In this document: piece by piece, positions 8,135-16,600 of the stretch
Numbering within the stretch: the first letter of the stretch is position 1
Layout of the letters: every line of letters begins with the position of its first letter
Assembly (NCBI GenBank): GCA_022821685.1
Contig: JAJEDD010000024.1
Location: 1 to 48,322, forward strand
Length of the DNA stretch: 48,322 nt
Reading direction: 5' to 3'
Source: Acidimicrobiia bacterium
Lineage (GTDB): Bacteria > Actinomycetota > Acidimicrobiia > Acidimicrobiales > Aldehydirespiratoraceae
The notes under the pieces: generated by a model
What the model saw: only the letters and a program-made list of their open reading frames with translations
The model's database searches: none
Told to the model about the DNA's origin: nothing
Program-made: the position numbers and the translations under genes

Positions 8135-8938
8135 GTGTCGACGACCCGAGACCGTGCCGCTGCGAGCGTCGGCGGCAGCCGCAACGCCCAGCCCCACCGG
8201 ATGCCCTTGAAGCACTCTCCCGCAGCCCTTGTAGCGGTGCCCGCGTTCGCGGTGCTGGTCGTGGTGTGGGCCGTGCTCGCAGTGGCCGGCATCTCGCCGC
8301 TGGTGGCGGTCGCACCGGCCGTGGCCGCGGCACTGGCGGTGGCCGCGCTGCTCCACTGGCGGGCGCCCCAGACGGCGTTGCAGGCCCTCGGGGCCCGTCC
8401 CCTGGCCAAGGGCGACAATCCCCGGCTGGACAATCTGCTCGACGGCCTGTGCACCACCCACGGCTTCCACCCGCCCTCGGTCCATGTGGTCGAAAGCCCG
8501 GCCGTCAACGCCGCTGCGGTCGGGCTGGGGGGCCCGACGGCCCACCTGGTCGTGACCAGCGGTGCGCTGTCCGGACTCGACCGGCTGGAGCTCGAAGCGG
8601 TAGTGGCCCGCCAACTCTGCGCCATCGGGCGCGGCGTCGCCTTCCCCACCGTGCTGGCCAGCGTCTCCAGGCTTCCCGGCGCCGCGCCGGTGACGGCCGG
8701 GGCCGCCGCTCGGGTGCGCGGGTTCGACGCCGTCTCGGACGTCGATGTCGAAGCGGCCCACCTCACCAGCTTTCCTCCGGCTCTGGCGTCGGCTTTGCGA
8801 GAGTCCGTCGAGGGGCCTGGCTTAGACACGGCTCGGTCGGTCGCCCACCTTTGGATGGTGGCGCCGCAGCCAGATTCCACAGCAGCGAGGCCCGGCTCCT
8901 CGACACTTCAGCGGATAGCTGTCCTGGAAGAGATCTGA
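8135..8938 (+). CDS. M48-like membrane protein lacking the HExxH zinc motif (probable pseudo-peptidase)
   Basis: A 267-residue protein with one or two N-terminal membrane helices (about 26-70), then the layout of an M48/HtpX metallopeptidase: NLLDGLCTTHGFHPPSVHVV, the NAAAVGLGG..LVVTSGAL strand, the helix where HExxH belongs, a FDAVSDVDVEAAHLTSFPPA segment equivalent to the third-ligand helix, and AHLWMVAP. In M48 enzymes the active helix reads AHELxH; here it is ELEAVVARQLCAIGRG, so both His ligands and the catalytic Glu are gone. It is probably a catalytically dead regulatory or structural protein, though it could be a decaying gene. The start is uncertain: GTG 8135, or ATG 8201 just before the hydrophobic segment. 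Its stop overlaps the DUF3048 ATG by 1 nt (TGATG). Confidence 0.62.
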   Translation: MSTTRDRAAASVGGSRNAQPHRMPLKHSPAALVAVPAFAVLVVVWAVLAVAGISPLVAVAPAVAAALAVAALLHWRAPQTALQALGARPLAKGDNPRLDNLLDGLCTTHGFHPPSVHVVESPAVNAAAVGLGGPTAHLVVTSGALSGLDRLELEAVVARQLCAIGRGVAFPTVLASVSRLPGAAPVTAGAAARVRGFDAVSDVDVEAAHLTSFPPALASALRESVEGPGLDTARSVAHLWMVAPQPDSTAARPGSSTLQRIAVLEEI

Positions 8939-10383
8939 TGGCCCCGAGCCGCAGGGCCGGCGGCCAAGCGCCCGGAGCGCTCGCCGGCCTCCTAGCCGCC
9001 TTGATGCTGGTCGCGGCGTGCGGCGGCGGCGCGCCGCCGGCGGCCCCGGCAGTCACCGGCTCGGCTGATTCCCCCTCCACATCGGTCGAAGCCGACGATC
9101 AGGCTCGCGATCAGAGCGACACCGGTACCGAAGCCGGCTCGATGTCGGGCCCCACTGAGGGCGCGGCGTCGGCAACTGAGCCTGTCGCTACGGCCGAGGA
9201 GCCTTCGGATGCCGCGGCGACTGTGGACGGGTCGCCCAGCGGGTCGGAGGGATCCGATGCGGACCCCTCCGATGATGGCGCGTCGGAGGATGGATCTGCG
9301 GCGACGCCGTCAGAGTCTTCGCACGCCGGGGCGGGGCCGGCGGGTGAGCCTCCCGAGTTTCCGACACCGCCCGAGGTTCCTGAGGTACCTGAGACCGAGC
9401 CTCTCGTGGCCGGACCGTTCGCGGCCCTGACCGGCCTGATCACCACCGACCTGAGCCTCGATGAGCGGCGCCCGCTGGCGGTGAAGATCGGAAACGGCGA
9501 CCCCGAGGATCGTCCCCAGGCCGGACTGGGCGCGGCCGACATCGTCTATGAGGTGCTGGTCGAGGCGGGCAAGACCCGGTTCATCGCCGTGTTCCATTCC
9601 CAGATCCCCGACCGGATCGGGCCGGTGCGCTCGGTCCGCTCCAGCGACTTCGCCATCCTCGAGGATCTCTCGACGCCCTATCTGGCCTCCTCCGGCGCCA
9701 ACCGCGTGGTGCGTCGGGAGATGCGCCAGGCTGCGGCCGCGGGCACGCTCATCGACATCGGCGCCCACCAGCTGGACGCGCCGTACAAACGCGACCGCTC
9801 GCGCCCCGCCCCGCACAACCTGTACTTCCTGTACGAGAACCTGGCACCGTCCGAGCCTGCCTCGCCGCCGGAGGCGCTGTTCGAGTACGGCTCGCCCAAC
9901 CCGCCCGGCCTGCCCGACGCGGCCGGCGTGGCCGTGGCCTACCGCACCCAGTGGGGTTCGGAGGTCGCCCATGTGTGGGACAGCATCGGAGGGGGCTGGG
10001 TGCGCATCCAGGATGGCACCGTCCACACCACCGAGACCGCCAACGGCACGGCCGAGATCGCCCCGGCCAACGTGGTGGTGGTGCGGATGCCCTACGGCCG
10101 CTCCGCCGCTGACCCCATCTCGCCCCAGGCTCTGCCCTACGGGTCGGGCGAGGCGCTGGTGCTCACCTCGGGGGCGGTACACGAGGCGCAGTGGGAGCGC
10201 AGCCAGGGTCGGGTCGGCTTCCGGTTCACCGACCGGTCCGGCAACCCGCTGAGCCTGTCGGCCGGCGCCACCTGGCTGCTGCTGGCCAACGACAGCGGGC
10301 GCTGGCCCATCGGGGCGGCCGCGGTATTGACCGAATCGCAGAGCGAGCAACTGCTGGCCGACGCCCGCGCCGCTGCATCGTAG
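8938..10383 (+). CDS. DUF3048 (YerB-like) lipoprotein
   Basis: A predicted secreted lipoprotein of 481 residues. The N-terminus is basic (SRRAGGQ) with a hydrophobic core ending in the lipobox LVAAC (Cys28). A long Ser/Asp/Glu/Thr/Pro-rich linker follows (about 30-155), then the DUF3048 domain (about 158-480) with PLAVKIGNGDPEDRPQAGLG, ADIVYEVLVEAGKTRFIAVF, RIGPVRSVRSSDF and RPAPHNLYF. The biochemical role of DUF3048 is not established; the architecture implies a cell-surface protein held away from the membrane by the acidic linker. The ATG at 8938 is fixed by the signal peptide and by the 1-nt overlap with the upstream gene, which implies translational coupling. The same frame is open further upstream, but that part is antisense-free shadow of the M48-like gene. 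Confidence 0.85.
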   Translation: MAPSRRAGGQAPGALAGLLAALMLVAACGGGAPPAAPAVTGSADSPSTSVEADDQARDQSDTGTEAGSMSGPTEGAASATEPVATAEEPSDAAATVDGSPSGSEGSDADPSDDGASEDGSAATPSESSHAGAGPAGEPPEFPTPPEVPEVPETEPLVAGPFAALTGLITTDLSLDERRPLAVKIGNGDPEDRPQAGLGAADIVYEVLVEAGKTRFIAVFHSQIPDRIGPVRSVRSSDFAILEDLSTPYLASSGANRVVRREMRQAAAAGTLIDIGAHQLDAPYKRDRSRPAPHNLYFLYENLAPSEPASPPEALFEYGSPNPPGLPDAAGVAVAYRTQWGSEVAHVWDSIGGGWVRIQDGTVHTTETANGTAEIAPANVVVVRMPYGRSAADPISPQALPYGSGEALVLTSGAVHEAQWERSQGRVGFRFTDRSGNPLSLSAGATWLLLANDSGRWPIGAAAVLTESQSEQLLADARAAAS

Positions 10384-10400
10384 GGCACGCGCTCGCCAGT

Positions 10401-10406
10401 TAGCAT
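10401..10406 (+). promoter_or_regulatory. Leaderless-type -10 hexamer (TAGCAT) for pdxST
   Basis: TAGCAT ends 7 nt before ATG 10414. No ribosome-binding site is seen in the 30-nt gap after the DUF3048 gene. Confidence 0.5.
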
Positions 10407-10413
10407 TGCGGCC

Positions 10414-11316
10414 ATGTCCGCCACTGCTAGCTCCGATCCGGCCACCGGCACCACCCTCGTGAAGCGGGGGCTGGCCGAGATGCTCAAGGGCGGCGTGATC
10501 ATGGACGTCGTCACCGCCGAGCAGGCCCGCATCGCGGAGGACGCGGGAGCGGTCTCGGTGATGGCGCTGGAGCGGGTGCCCTCCGACATCCGGGCCCACG
10601 GCGGCGTGTCGCGGATGTCCGATCCCGAGATGGTCCAGCGGGTCCAGGCCGCGGTGAGCATCCCGGTGATGGCCAAGGCCCGGATCGGTCACTTCGCGGA
10701 GGCTCAGATCCTGCAGGCCCTCGGCATCGACTACGTGGACGAGTCCGAGGTGCTCACCCCCGCCGACGAGGTCCACCACATCGACAAGTGGGCGTTCACG
10801 GTGCCGTTCGTATGCGGAGCCACCAACCTGGGCGAGGCGCTGCGGCGCATCGGCGAGGGCGCCTGCATGATCCGGTCCAAGGGCGAGGCCGGCACCGGCA
10901 ACATCGTGGAGGCCGTCCGGCACCTCCGCTCGATCGTGGGCGACATGCGCCGCATCGCGGCCGCCGGCGACGAGGCCGAACTGTTCCAGTGGGCCAAGCA
11001 GCTGCAAGCCCCGCTGCCGCTGGTGCAGGAGGTGGCCAACACCGGCTGGCTGCCGGTGCCGCTGTTCTGCGCGGGCGGCATCGCCACGCCGGCCGACGCC
11101 TCGCTGGTGATGCAGCTAGGCGCCGAGGCGGCCTTCGTGGGGTCGGGGATCTTCAAGAGCTCCGATCCGCCCAAGATGGCGGCGGCCATCGTGGAGGCGG
11201 TCACCCACTACCGCGACCCGGAGATCCTGGCCAAGATCAGCGCCGGGCTGGGCGAGGCCATGGCCGGCTTGGAGACCGCCGACCTCGCCGTCAAGCTGGC
11301 TGACCGGGGTTGGTGA
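10414..11316 (+). CDS. pdxS: Pyridoxal 5'-phosphate synthase, synthase subunit PdxS
   Basis: Condenses ribose 5-phosphate, glyceraldehyde 3-phosphate and ammonia (delivered by PdxT) to PLP in the DXP-independent pathway; it forms a dodecamer decorated by PdxT. The 300-residue TIM barrel carries all signatures: [60 protein letters not shown], the [14 protein letters not shown] segment, the Lys-containing [17 protein letters not shown] and [12 protein letters not shown]. The ATG at 10414 matches family N-termini and follows TAGCAT by 7 nt. pdxT overlaps its stop by 4 nt (GTGA). Confidence 0.97.
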   Translation: MSATASSDPATGTTLVKRGLAEMLKGGVIMDVVTAEQARIAEDAGAVSVMALERVPSDIRAHGGVSRMSDPEMVQRVQAAVSIPVMAKARIGHFAEAQILQALGIDYVDESEVLTPADEVHHIDKWAFTVPFVCGATNLGEALRRIGEGACMIRSKGEAGTGNIVEAVRHLRSIVGDMRRIAAAGDEAELFQWAKQLQAPLPLVQEVANTGWLPVPLFCAGGIATPADASLVMQLGAEAAFVGSGIFKSSDPPKMAAAIVEAVTHYRDPEILAKISAGLGEAMAGLETADLAVKLADRGW

Positions 11317-11888
11317 AGCCCCGCGTCGGCGTGCTCGCCCTGCAGGGCGGGTTCGCCGCCCACGCCGCCATCCTTGAGAGCTGCGGAGCCCGAGTCGACG
11401 AGATCCGCACGGCCGAGCAGTTGGCGCTGGTCGACGCGCTGGTCATGCCCGGCGGCGAGTCGACCACCATGTCGATGCTGCTGGAGCGCTCCGGGCTGCT
11501 GGCGCCGTTGGCCGAGCGGCTGGACGCTCAGATGGCGGTGCTGGGAACCTGTGCGGGGATGATCCTGCTGGCCCGCGAGGTGGTGGACGGGCGGGCCGAC
11601 CAGCATTCGCTGGGACTGGTGGACCTCACGGTGCGGCGCAACGCCTACGGCACCCAGCTCGAGAGCTTCGAGGCCGACATCGCGGTGGAGGGCTTCGAGA
11701 CGCCCTTCCACGCGGTGTTCATCCGCGCCCCGGCCGTCGAGCGGGTCGGCGCCGGTGTGGAGGTGCTGGCCCGCCACGGGGACCGTCCGGTGCTGTGTCG
11801 GTCGGGTTCGGCCACGGTGGCCGCCTTCCATCCCGAATTGTCGGGCGACGAGAGACTCCACGCCCGCTTCCTGGCCGACCTGTCGTAG
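11313..11888 (+). CDS. pdxT: Pyridoxal 5'-phosphate synthase, glutaminase subunit PdxT
   Basis: Class I-type glutamine amidotransferase that hydrolyses glutamine and channels ammonia into PdxS. The product of 191 residues shows [20 protein letters not shown], the [12 protein letters not shown] oxyanion region, the nucleophile Cys in [11 protein letters not shown], and the His-Glu pair in [17 protein letters not shown] 11313 is chosen because it overlaps the pdxS stop (GTGA) and gives the canonical [13 protein letters not shown]-terminus; a TTG at 11310 is the alternative. The usual tesB or nudix neighbours of mycobacterial pdxST are absent. Confidence 0.96.
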   Translation: MKPRVGVLALQGGFAAHAAILESCGARVDEIRTAEQLALVDALVMPGGESTTMSMLLERSGLLAPLAERLDAQMAVLGTCAGMILLAREVVDGRADQHSLGLVDLTVRRNAYGTQLESFEADIAVEGFETPFHAVFIRAPAVERVGAGVEVLARHGDRPVLCRSGSATVAAFHPELSGDERLHARFLADLS

Positions 11889-11902
11889 CAGGCGGCGCTC
11901 GG

Positions 11903-12045
11903 CTTAGAGGCCGAGCGAATAGGTGAGCGAATCCGGTTCATACGGGCGAGGCCGTGGCCCGAGCGGCCCGTGAGCGCAGCGAACAAGAGCGGGAATGACA
12001 CCCTTGCTACGCAACAGACTCTCACCTATTTGCGCTCGCTCTTAG
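11903..12045 (+). repeat. Dispersed intergenic repeat, copy 5 (best full-length example)
   Basis: Left end 11903-11927 (CTTAGAGGCCGAGCGAATAG then GTGAG) and right end 12021-12045 (CTCACCTATTTGCGCTCGCT then CTTAG) are inverted repeats matching at 19 of 25 positions by my alignment. The last 10 bp, ATAGGTGAG plus the preceding A, are perfect. Between them lie the type A centre (GAGGCCGTGGCCCGAGCGGC) and the conserved core GTGAGCGCAGCGAACAAGAG. CTTAG occurs in direct orientation at both extremes. It sits between pdxT and yebC. Confidence 0.9.
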
Positions 12046-12078
12046 TCGTTCGCCGCCGTCTCGCCGGTCCGCCACCGG

Positions 12079-12084
12079 TAGCCT
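12079..12084 (+). promoter_or_regulatory. Leaderless-type -10 hexamer (TAGCCT) for yebC
   Basis: TAGCCT ends 8 nt before GTG 12093, downstream of repeat copy 5, so the yebC transcript need not include the repeat. Confidence 0.5.
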
Positions 12085-12092
12085 CTGGGGCC

Positions 12093-12845
12093 GTGAGCGG
12101 GCACAGCAAGTGGGCGACCATCAAGCATCGCAAGGGCGCAGCCGACGCCAAGCGGGGCAAGCTGTTCGCCAAGCTCATCAAGCAGGTCGAGGTGGCGGCC
12201 CGCAAGGGAGGCGGCGACCCCGACGCCAACCCCACCCTGCGGACCATGTACCAGAAGGCCCGCGACAACTCGGTGCCGCTCGACACCATCGAGCGGGCCG
12301 TCAAGCGGGGCACCGGCGAGCTCGAGGGGGTCAGCTACGAGTCGGTCACCTACGAGGGGTACGCGCCGGGCGGGGTGGCGCTCTACATCGAATGCCTCAC
12401 CGACAACCGCAACCGCACCGGCAGCGAGGTCCGCAGCACGCTCACCCGCCACGGCGGCTCGCTGGCCGAGCCGGGCTCGGTGGCCTGGCAGTTCGAGCGC
12501 AAAGGTGTGGTGCTGGTCCCGTCGGCGGCGGCCGGCGAGGACGATCTGATGATGGTGGTGCTCGATGCCGGCGCCGAGGATCTGGAGGGCGAGGGCGACA
12601 TGTGGCGCATCACCACCGATCCCGGCGACCTCAACGCGGTGCGCGACGCTTTGGCCGCGGCCGAGATCGCCTTCGAGAGCGCCGACCTCACCATGCTGCC
12701 CACCAGCAACGTGGCGGTGGCCGAGCCCGCCGTCGCCCGGTCGGTGCTCAAGCTGATGGACCTGATCGACGATCTCGACGACGTGCAGGACGTGCACAGC
12801 AACTTCGACATCGGCGACGACATCATGGAGGAGCTAGCCGGCTAG
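12093..12845 (+). CDS. yebC: YebC/PmpR-family protein (TACO1-like)
   Basis: A conserved cytosolic protein, originally called a transcriptional regulator. Related proteins have been implicated in translation of difficult (for example proline-rich) stretches. The 250-residue product begins with the diagnostic SGHSKWATIKHRKGAADAKR and shows LFAKLIKQVEVAARKGGGDP, ERAVKRGTGELEG, YEGYAPGGVALYIECLTDNR and NRT. GTG 12093 is preferred by the family N-terminus and by TAGCCT 8 nt upstream; the longer open frame from 11970 is repeat sequence read through. It precedes ruvCAB in most actinobacteria; here a vapBC locus and the giant protease are inserted between them. Confidence 0.95.
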   Translation: MSGHSKWATIKHRKGAADAKRGKLFAKLIKQVEVAARKGGGDPDANPTLRTMYQKARDNSVPLDTIERAVKRGTGELEGVSYESVTYEGYAPGGVALYIECLTDNRNRTGSEVRSTLTRHGGSLAEPGSVAWQFERKGVVLVPSAAAGEDDLMMVVLDAGAEDLEGEGDMWRITTDPGDLNAVRDALAAAEIAFESADLTMLPTSNVAVAEPAVARSVLKLMDLIDDLDDVQDVHSNFDIGDDIMEELAG

Positions 12846-12858
12846 GCGTGTCAGGTTG

Positions 12859-13227
12859 TCAACGGATCTGGACGATGTCTGCTGCGGATCCCCAGGCTGC
12901 ATCCGCGGTGAGGATCCTGGCTCCGAGTCGTGCTGCGAGCGCCAAGCACAGTCGATCCGCCAACGAGAGACCTTCTCCGGGTCGCCAACGACGCGCCGCC
13001 CACTCGGCGTCGTCGACGGTCACGGGCTCGATGTGCAACCCGTAGTTCAGCAGCAGGGCGCTGGCCTGCTGCCAGTCGCCTCCGGCAGCGAGAATCTTCT
13101 GGGCGATCTCACTCCAGTTCGCCGCGCTGCAGTGCGCTCCCTCGCCGAGAGCGGATTCGACGATCTCGGAGCCTGCTTCGCCCTTCAAGCGAGCGAGCAG
13201 GGCCGACGCGTCGACGACGGTGGTCAC
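12859..13227 (-). CDS. vapC: PIN-domain ribonuclease toxin (VapC)
   Basis: A 122-residue PIN nuclease; VapC toxins cleave tRNA or rRNA using Mg2+ held by four acidic residues. All are visible: Asp6 (VVDASALLA), Glu40 (AANWSEI), Asp91 (LSLADRLCLALA) and Asp109 (ILTADAAWG). Its AbrB-type antitoxin lies upstream on the same strand but is separated by repeat copy 6, whereas vapB and vapC normally overlap or abut. The GTG start at 13227 is 3 nt from the repeat boundary and has no visible Shine-Dalgarno sequence, so expression of the toxin may depend on the repeat or be reduced. It lies convergent to yebC. Confidence 0.85.
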   Translation of the reverse strand: MTTVVDASALLARLKGEAGSEIVESALGEGAHCSAANWSEIAQKILAAGGDWQQASALLLNYGLHIEPVTVDDAEWAARRWRPGEGLSLADRLCLALAARLGARILTADAAWGSAADIVQIR

Positions 13228-13230
13228 ACC

Positions 13231-13368
13231 CTAGAGGCCGAGCGGATAGACCCGTCCCCCTTGGGGATCCCGCAGACCGCAGAGCGAGGCCGTGGCCCGA
13301 GCGGCCCGTGAGCGCAGCGAACAAGAGCGGGAGTGACAACGCCGCACCGCGAGGCGTTTGGGAGCAAT
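13231..13368 (+). repeat. Dispersed intergenic repeat, copy 6 (splits a vapBC operon)
   Basis: Left end CTAGAGGCCGAGCGGATAGA. It has an aberrant left-middle with a CCCCCTTGGGGATCCC hairpin, then the normal type A centre and core (GTGAGCGCAGCGAACAAGAG), and the alternative right part shared with copy 2 (GTGACAACGCCGCACCGCGA, ending TTGGGAGCAA). It lies between the vapB stop (13381) and the vapC start (13227). Confidence 0.85.
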
Positions 13369-13380
13369 CCGCTCATGCTC

Positions 13381-13620
13381 TCAGTCTCCGCGAGCTGCTG
13401 CCTGGCGCCGATCGGCGCACAGCTCGCCTACCAGGTCGACTCCTGCGAGGTCTCGTCGAACCCGTTCGCTGAGCTGCTCGCGGGTGAGCAGCAGCATTCC
13501 GTCGGGCGAGTCGATCAGCACCAGTGGCGTGCCCGGCTCAAGACTCGAGCGCTTGCGCACCGCGGCCGGTACCACCACCCGACCACGATCTCCCATCACC
13601 AAGGCATATGTCCCACTCAT
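13381..13620 (-). CDS. vapB: AbrB/SpoVT-type antitoxin (VapB)
   Basis: A 79-residue swapped-hairpin DNA-binding protein. MSGTYALVMGDRGRVVVPAA and VRKRSSLEPGTPLVLI form the AbrB fold (about 5-50), followed by a charged helix (LTREQLSERVRRDLAGVDLV) that would wrap the toxin. Such antitoxins neutralise VapC and repress the operon. ATG 13620 has a TATGGT hexamer 6 nt upstream on the minus strand and a palindrome at 13640-13653 where a repressor could bind. Its partner toxin gene follows only after repeat copy 6. Confidence 0.82.
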   Translation of the reverse strand: MSGTYALVMGDRGRVVVPAAVRKRSSLEPGTPLVLIDSPDGMLLLTREQLSERVRRDLAGVDLVGELCADRRQAAARGD

Positions 13621-13626
13621 GATGCC

Positions 13627-13632
13627 ACCATA
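13627..13632 (-). promoter_or_regulatory. Leaderless-type -10 hexamer (TATGGT) for vapB
   Basis: On the minus strand TATGGT ends 6 nt before ATG 13620. Confidence 0.5.
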
Positions 13633-13639
13633 CCACTCT

Positions 13640-13653
13640 GAGGATTGATCCTC
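13640..13653. promoter_or_regulatory. Candidate vapB operator palindrome
   Basis: GAGGAT-TG-ATCCTC, perfect 6-bp arms around a 2-bp spacer, 8 bp upstream of the vapB -10 hexamer. The position suits autoregulation by the AbrB-type antitoxin. It also lies 22 bp from the 3' end of the convergent-side protease gene. Confidence 0.45.
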
Positions 13654-13674
13654 TGAGCGCGGGCGGGTGTCTGT

Positions 13675-16600
13675 TCAGTTGGTGCAGGTGGTGCTGATGT
13701 GGGCTTCGTGGATGGAGATGGTGTCGGGGTTGGTGATGAGGCCGAGCAGTTGGCTGCCGTAGGCGGTGAAGGCTGTGTTGGTGAGGGTGGCGACGAGCAC
13801 GCCAAAGTTGGTGATGTCGATGGTGACGGTGCAGGTGTCGTTGGCGGGTGTGAGTTGGTGGCTCCAGTCGCAGTGGCCTTGCAGGTAGCGGGTTCCTGAG
13901 GATTGTCCGGGTTGGAGTGTGAACGCGCCGGGGCCGTCGCTGGTTGGGGTGCAGGCTGTGCCGGGGTGGTGTCGGTGCACGGGTGTGACGGTTATGTGGA
14001 CGGACTGCTCGGAGGATTGGTTGATCATGGTGAAGGGTCCACCGGCGGCTGGCGGTTCCCTGAGCGCCACTACGGCGGGCGGCTCTTCGTCCGTGGGCGG
14101 GTTGTCGCTTGTGGGTGGGTCGTTTGTTGTCGGGGGGTCGTCTGCGGGCGGCTCGTCGTCTGTGGGTGGGCCGTCGTCTGCGGGCAGCTCGCTTGTAGAG
14201 GGCGGATCGCCGCTTGTGGGAGGCTCGCCGTCGGCTGGGGGCGGGTCGTTTGTGGGCGGTTCGTCGTTGTCGGTGATGTTGATCCAGCCCGCGGTTTGCG
14301 CTGCGTTGGTGTAGCCGGTGCTGTTGTTGAGTATGACTGCGAGACCGCCGTCGGGTTCGTCGATGGAGTCGTCGTCTAGCGGCAGCGACAGCGTGGCGGT
14401 TCCGGTGTGGGGGATCGTGACGGTTCGTGTGCCGGTGGCGACGCCGAAGTCGCCGTGCGCGATGAGCGCCAACTCCACCGTTAGCGGCGCGGCCGGGGCG
14501 GGATCGGCGGTGAGGGTGACGGTTATCTCGTCGGCTTCGGCAGCGTCGGATCCAGACTCCAGTGTCAGCGTCACTTGCGGCAGCGGCTCTTCGTCGTCGT
14601 CGAGCACCGCCAGCGTCGCAGCCCCGGCTGTGGCGGCGATGTTGTAGCCGTCGCCGGGGTCGATTGTTGCGGTGGCGGCGCCGTCGGGTTCGTCGATGTC
14701 GTCGTCGTTGCTCGACAGTCGCAGCAGTTGGCTGCCGCTGGTGGGGATCGTGACGGTGAACTTGTTCTCCCAGACCAGGAAGTCGCCCCGCGCGGTGACG
14801 GTCACCGACACTTCCAGCGGCTCGCCCGGCGCGGGGTCGGCCGACACTGTGAACAGCAGCGTCTCGCCCTCCAGCACGTCGGGACCCGCCGTGACGCTGA
14901 TCGCGGGCGCATCGGCGGCCTGAGCTGCGACTGTGCAAGCCGCCAAAGTCTCAAGAGACTTCCTCACCTGCGCCCAGTGTTGCGGTGCCGAGCGCTGGGC
15001 CTGCAGGTCGGTCTCCTCGACCGTCATCGGGGTCTCGCCGGTGTCCTCGCCGAAGGCCGCCAACACCGAGTTGAGCAACTGCACGTGATGGCGGTAGTTG
15101 CGGTACTGGTCGCGCCAGGCGGTGACGCTCTCCACCGTGGCCGTGTCGCCAGAGAGTTCGGCGGCGCACTGCTTGAGCCACGGGCCGTCATTGTCGAGGA
15201 CGGTCACACTGTGAGACTCGCCCGTGAACACAACGACACGGGGCACAGTGGCGAGCGCAACCGTGAACGTCTCGTCGGGCTCGTCCACCAGATCGTCCAT
15301 CACATGGATCCGAGCCACACCCGAACCCGCCCCCGCGGGGATCACCACCGACTCGGGCGCGCGGTAGTCCCGCGCCGACGCAGTGCCGTCGGTGATCTTC
15401 AGCGGGATCGTCACATCCTGCGCCCGGCGGCTACCCGTCAGCGTGGCCCGCACCTCTACGACGCCGCCCTCACGGACCGCGCCGGTCGACACGCCGAGGG
15501 ACACCTCCGGCGGAGGCGGGTCGTCATCGGTGATGCTCACCCAAACCGGCTCCGGCGCCGAGACCATGCTCTCGCCCAGAAGTGAGGCCGCGATCCGGAA
15601 CTTCCGCACCGGGATGTGGGCCACGGTCTGGTTCGACTGGAACGCGACGCTGTCGCTGCTCACAGTGGAGCCGGCAGGAATGGTCAATTGCCTCTCGCCC
15701 GTGAGGTTGCCGTCGCCGTGCACGGCCGGCGCTGTCGGTCTTCGTGACAGGGTGAGCACTGTGTCGGTGGGTGCTGGGGCGTTGAGCGCCGCAGTGATGG
15801 TGATCGATTCGCCCTCATCGACTGTTTCTGACGACAGCACCAGTCGTGCGATGGGCGCGGGCTCGTCGTCGACGATGGTGACGGTCACCGCACCGCCGGC
15901 GAAGATGTAGCCCGTCGGCAGCGCGCCGACCGAGGCCACGATCTGCTCGTCGAGTTCCAGAAGCGTGTCGTCGATGGTCGCGAGCTGCGCAGAAGCCGAG
16001 GTCGCTCCCGCGGCGATGACGATCTCGTCCAACGGCTCATAGTCGCCGGTGGTCGCGCCCGCCTCGCTCAGCGTGATCGGCACGGCAAGGTCAGCCGCCA
16101 GAGGGTCACCGCTCACCGCCGCGGTCAACACCGCCGCGCCGCCCTCGGACACACTCGTCGAGTCGGCGCTCAGCGTGACGCGGCGAGCCGTCGACGCGGC
16201 CGATTCGTGCCCGTAGATGCTGATCTCCCAGCTGTTGAACTGCCCCTTCGCCGCCGGACAGGCGCCTGCCGACGAATCCTTCGGGTCACACGGCTCCCGA
16301 TCGGCGTTCTCGGCAAAGTTCTGCACCCTCAGTTGCCAGGCGCCCGCCGCCTCCATCCCCAAGAACCGAGCTGACGCGAACTGGAACGCGCCGTTCAGGC
16401 CGCACTCCGACGGGCATTCGGGGGCCTCCTGGGAGAGGATCGACTCCTGCCCCGCCGGCGACACCAGCGTGAGCCGCAGATCACGCACCCTGTCGATGGT
16501 CATGTCGACATTCACGTCGATGTGCTCGATGAAGTCGATCTCCGAGGACACCTCGATCTCGTAGATCGTCTCGCCGATGGTGCCGGGCAGGTCAGCGTCC

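Noticed and set aside
11930..12000. A conserved small protein encoded by the repeat (for example RARPWPERPVSAANKSGND or FPLLFAALTGRSGHGLARM)
   Set aside because: All frames of the repeat tend to be open, no start or ribosome site is conserved, and indels between copies break each frame. Nucleotide-level conservation explains the recurring peptides.
11903..12045. CTTAG at both extremes of repeat copy 5 as a target-site duplication
   Set aside because: Other full-length copies do not show matching flanking duplications, so it may be part of the inverted ends or chance.
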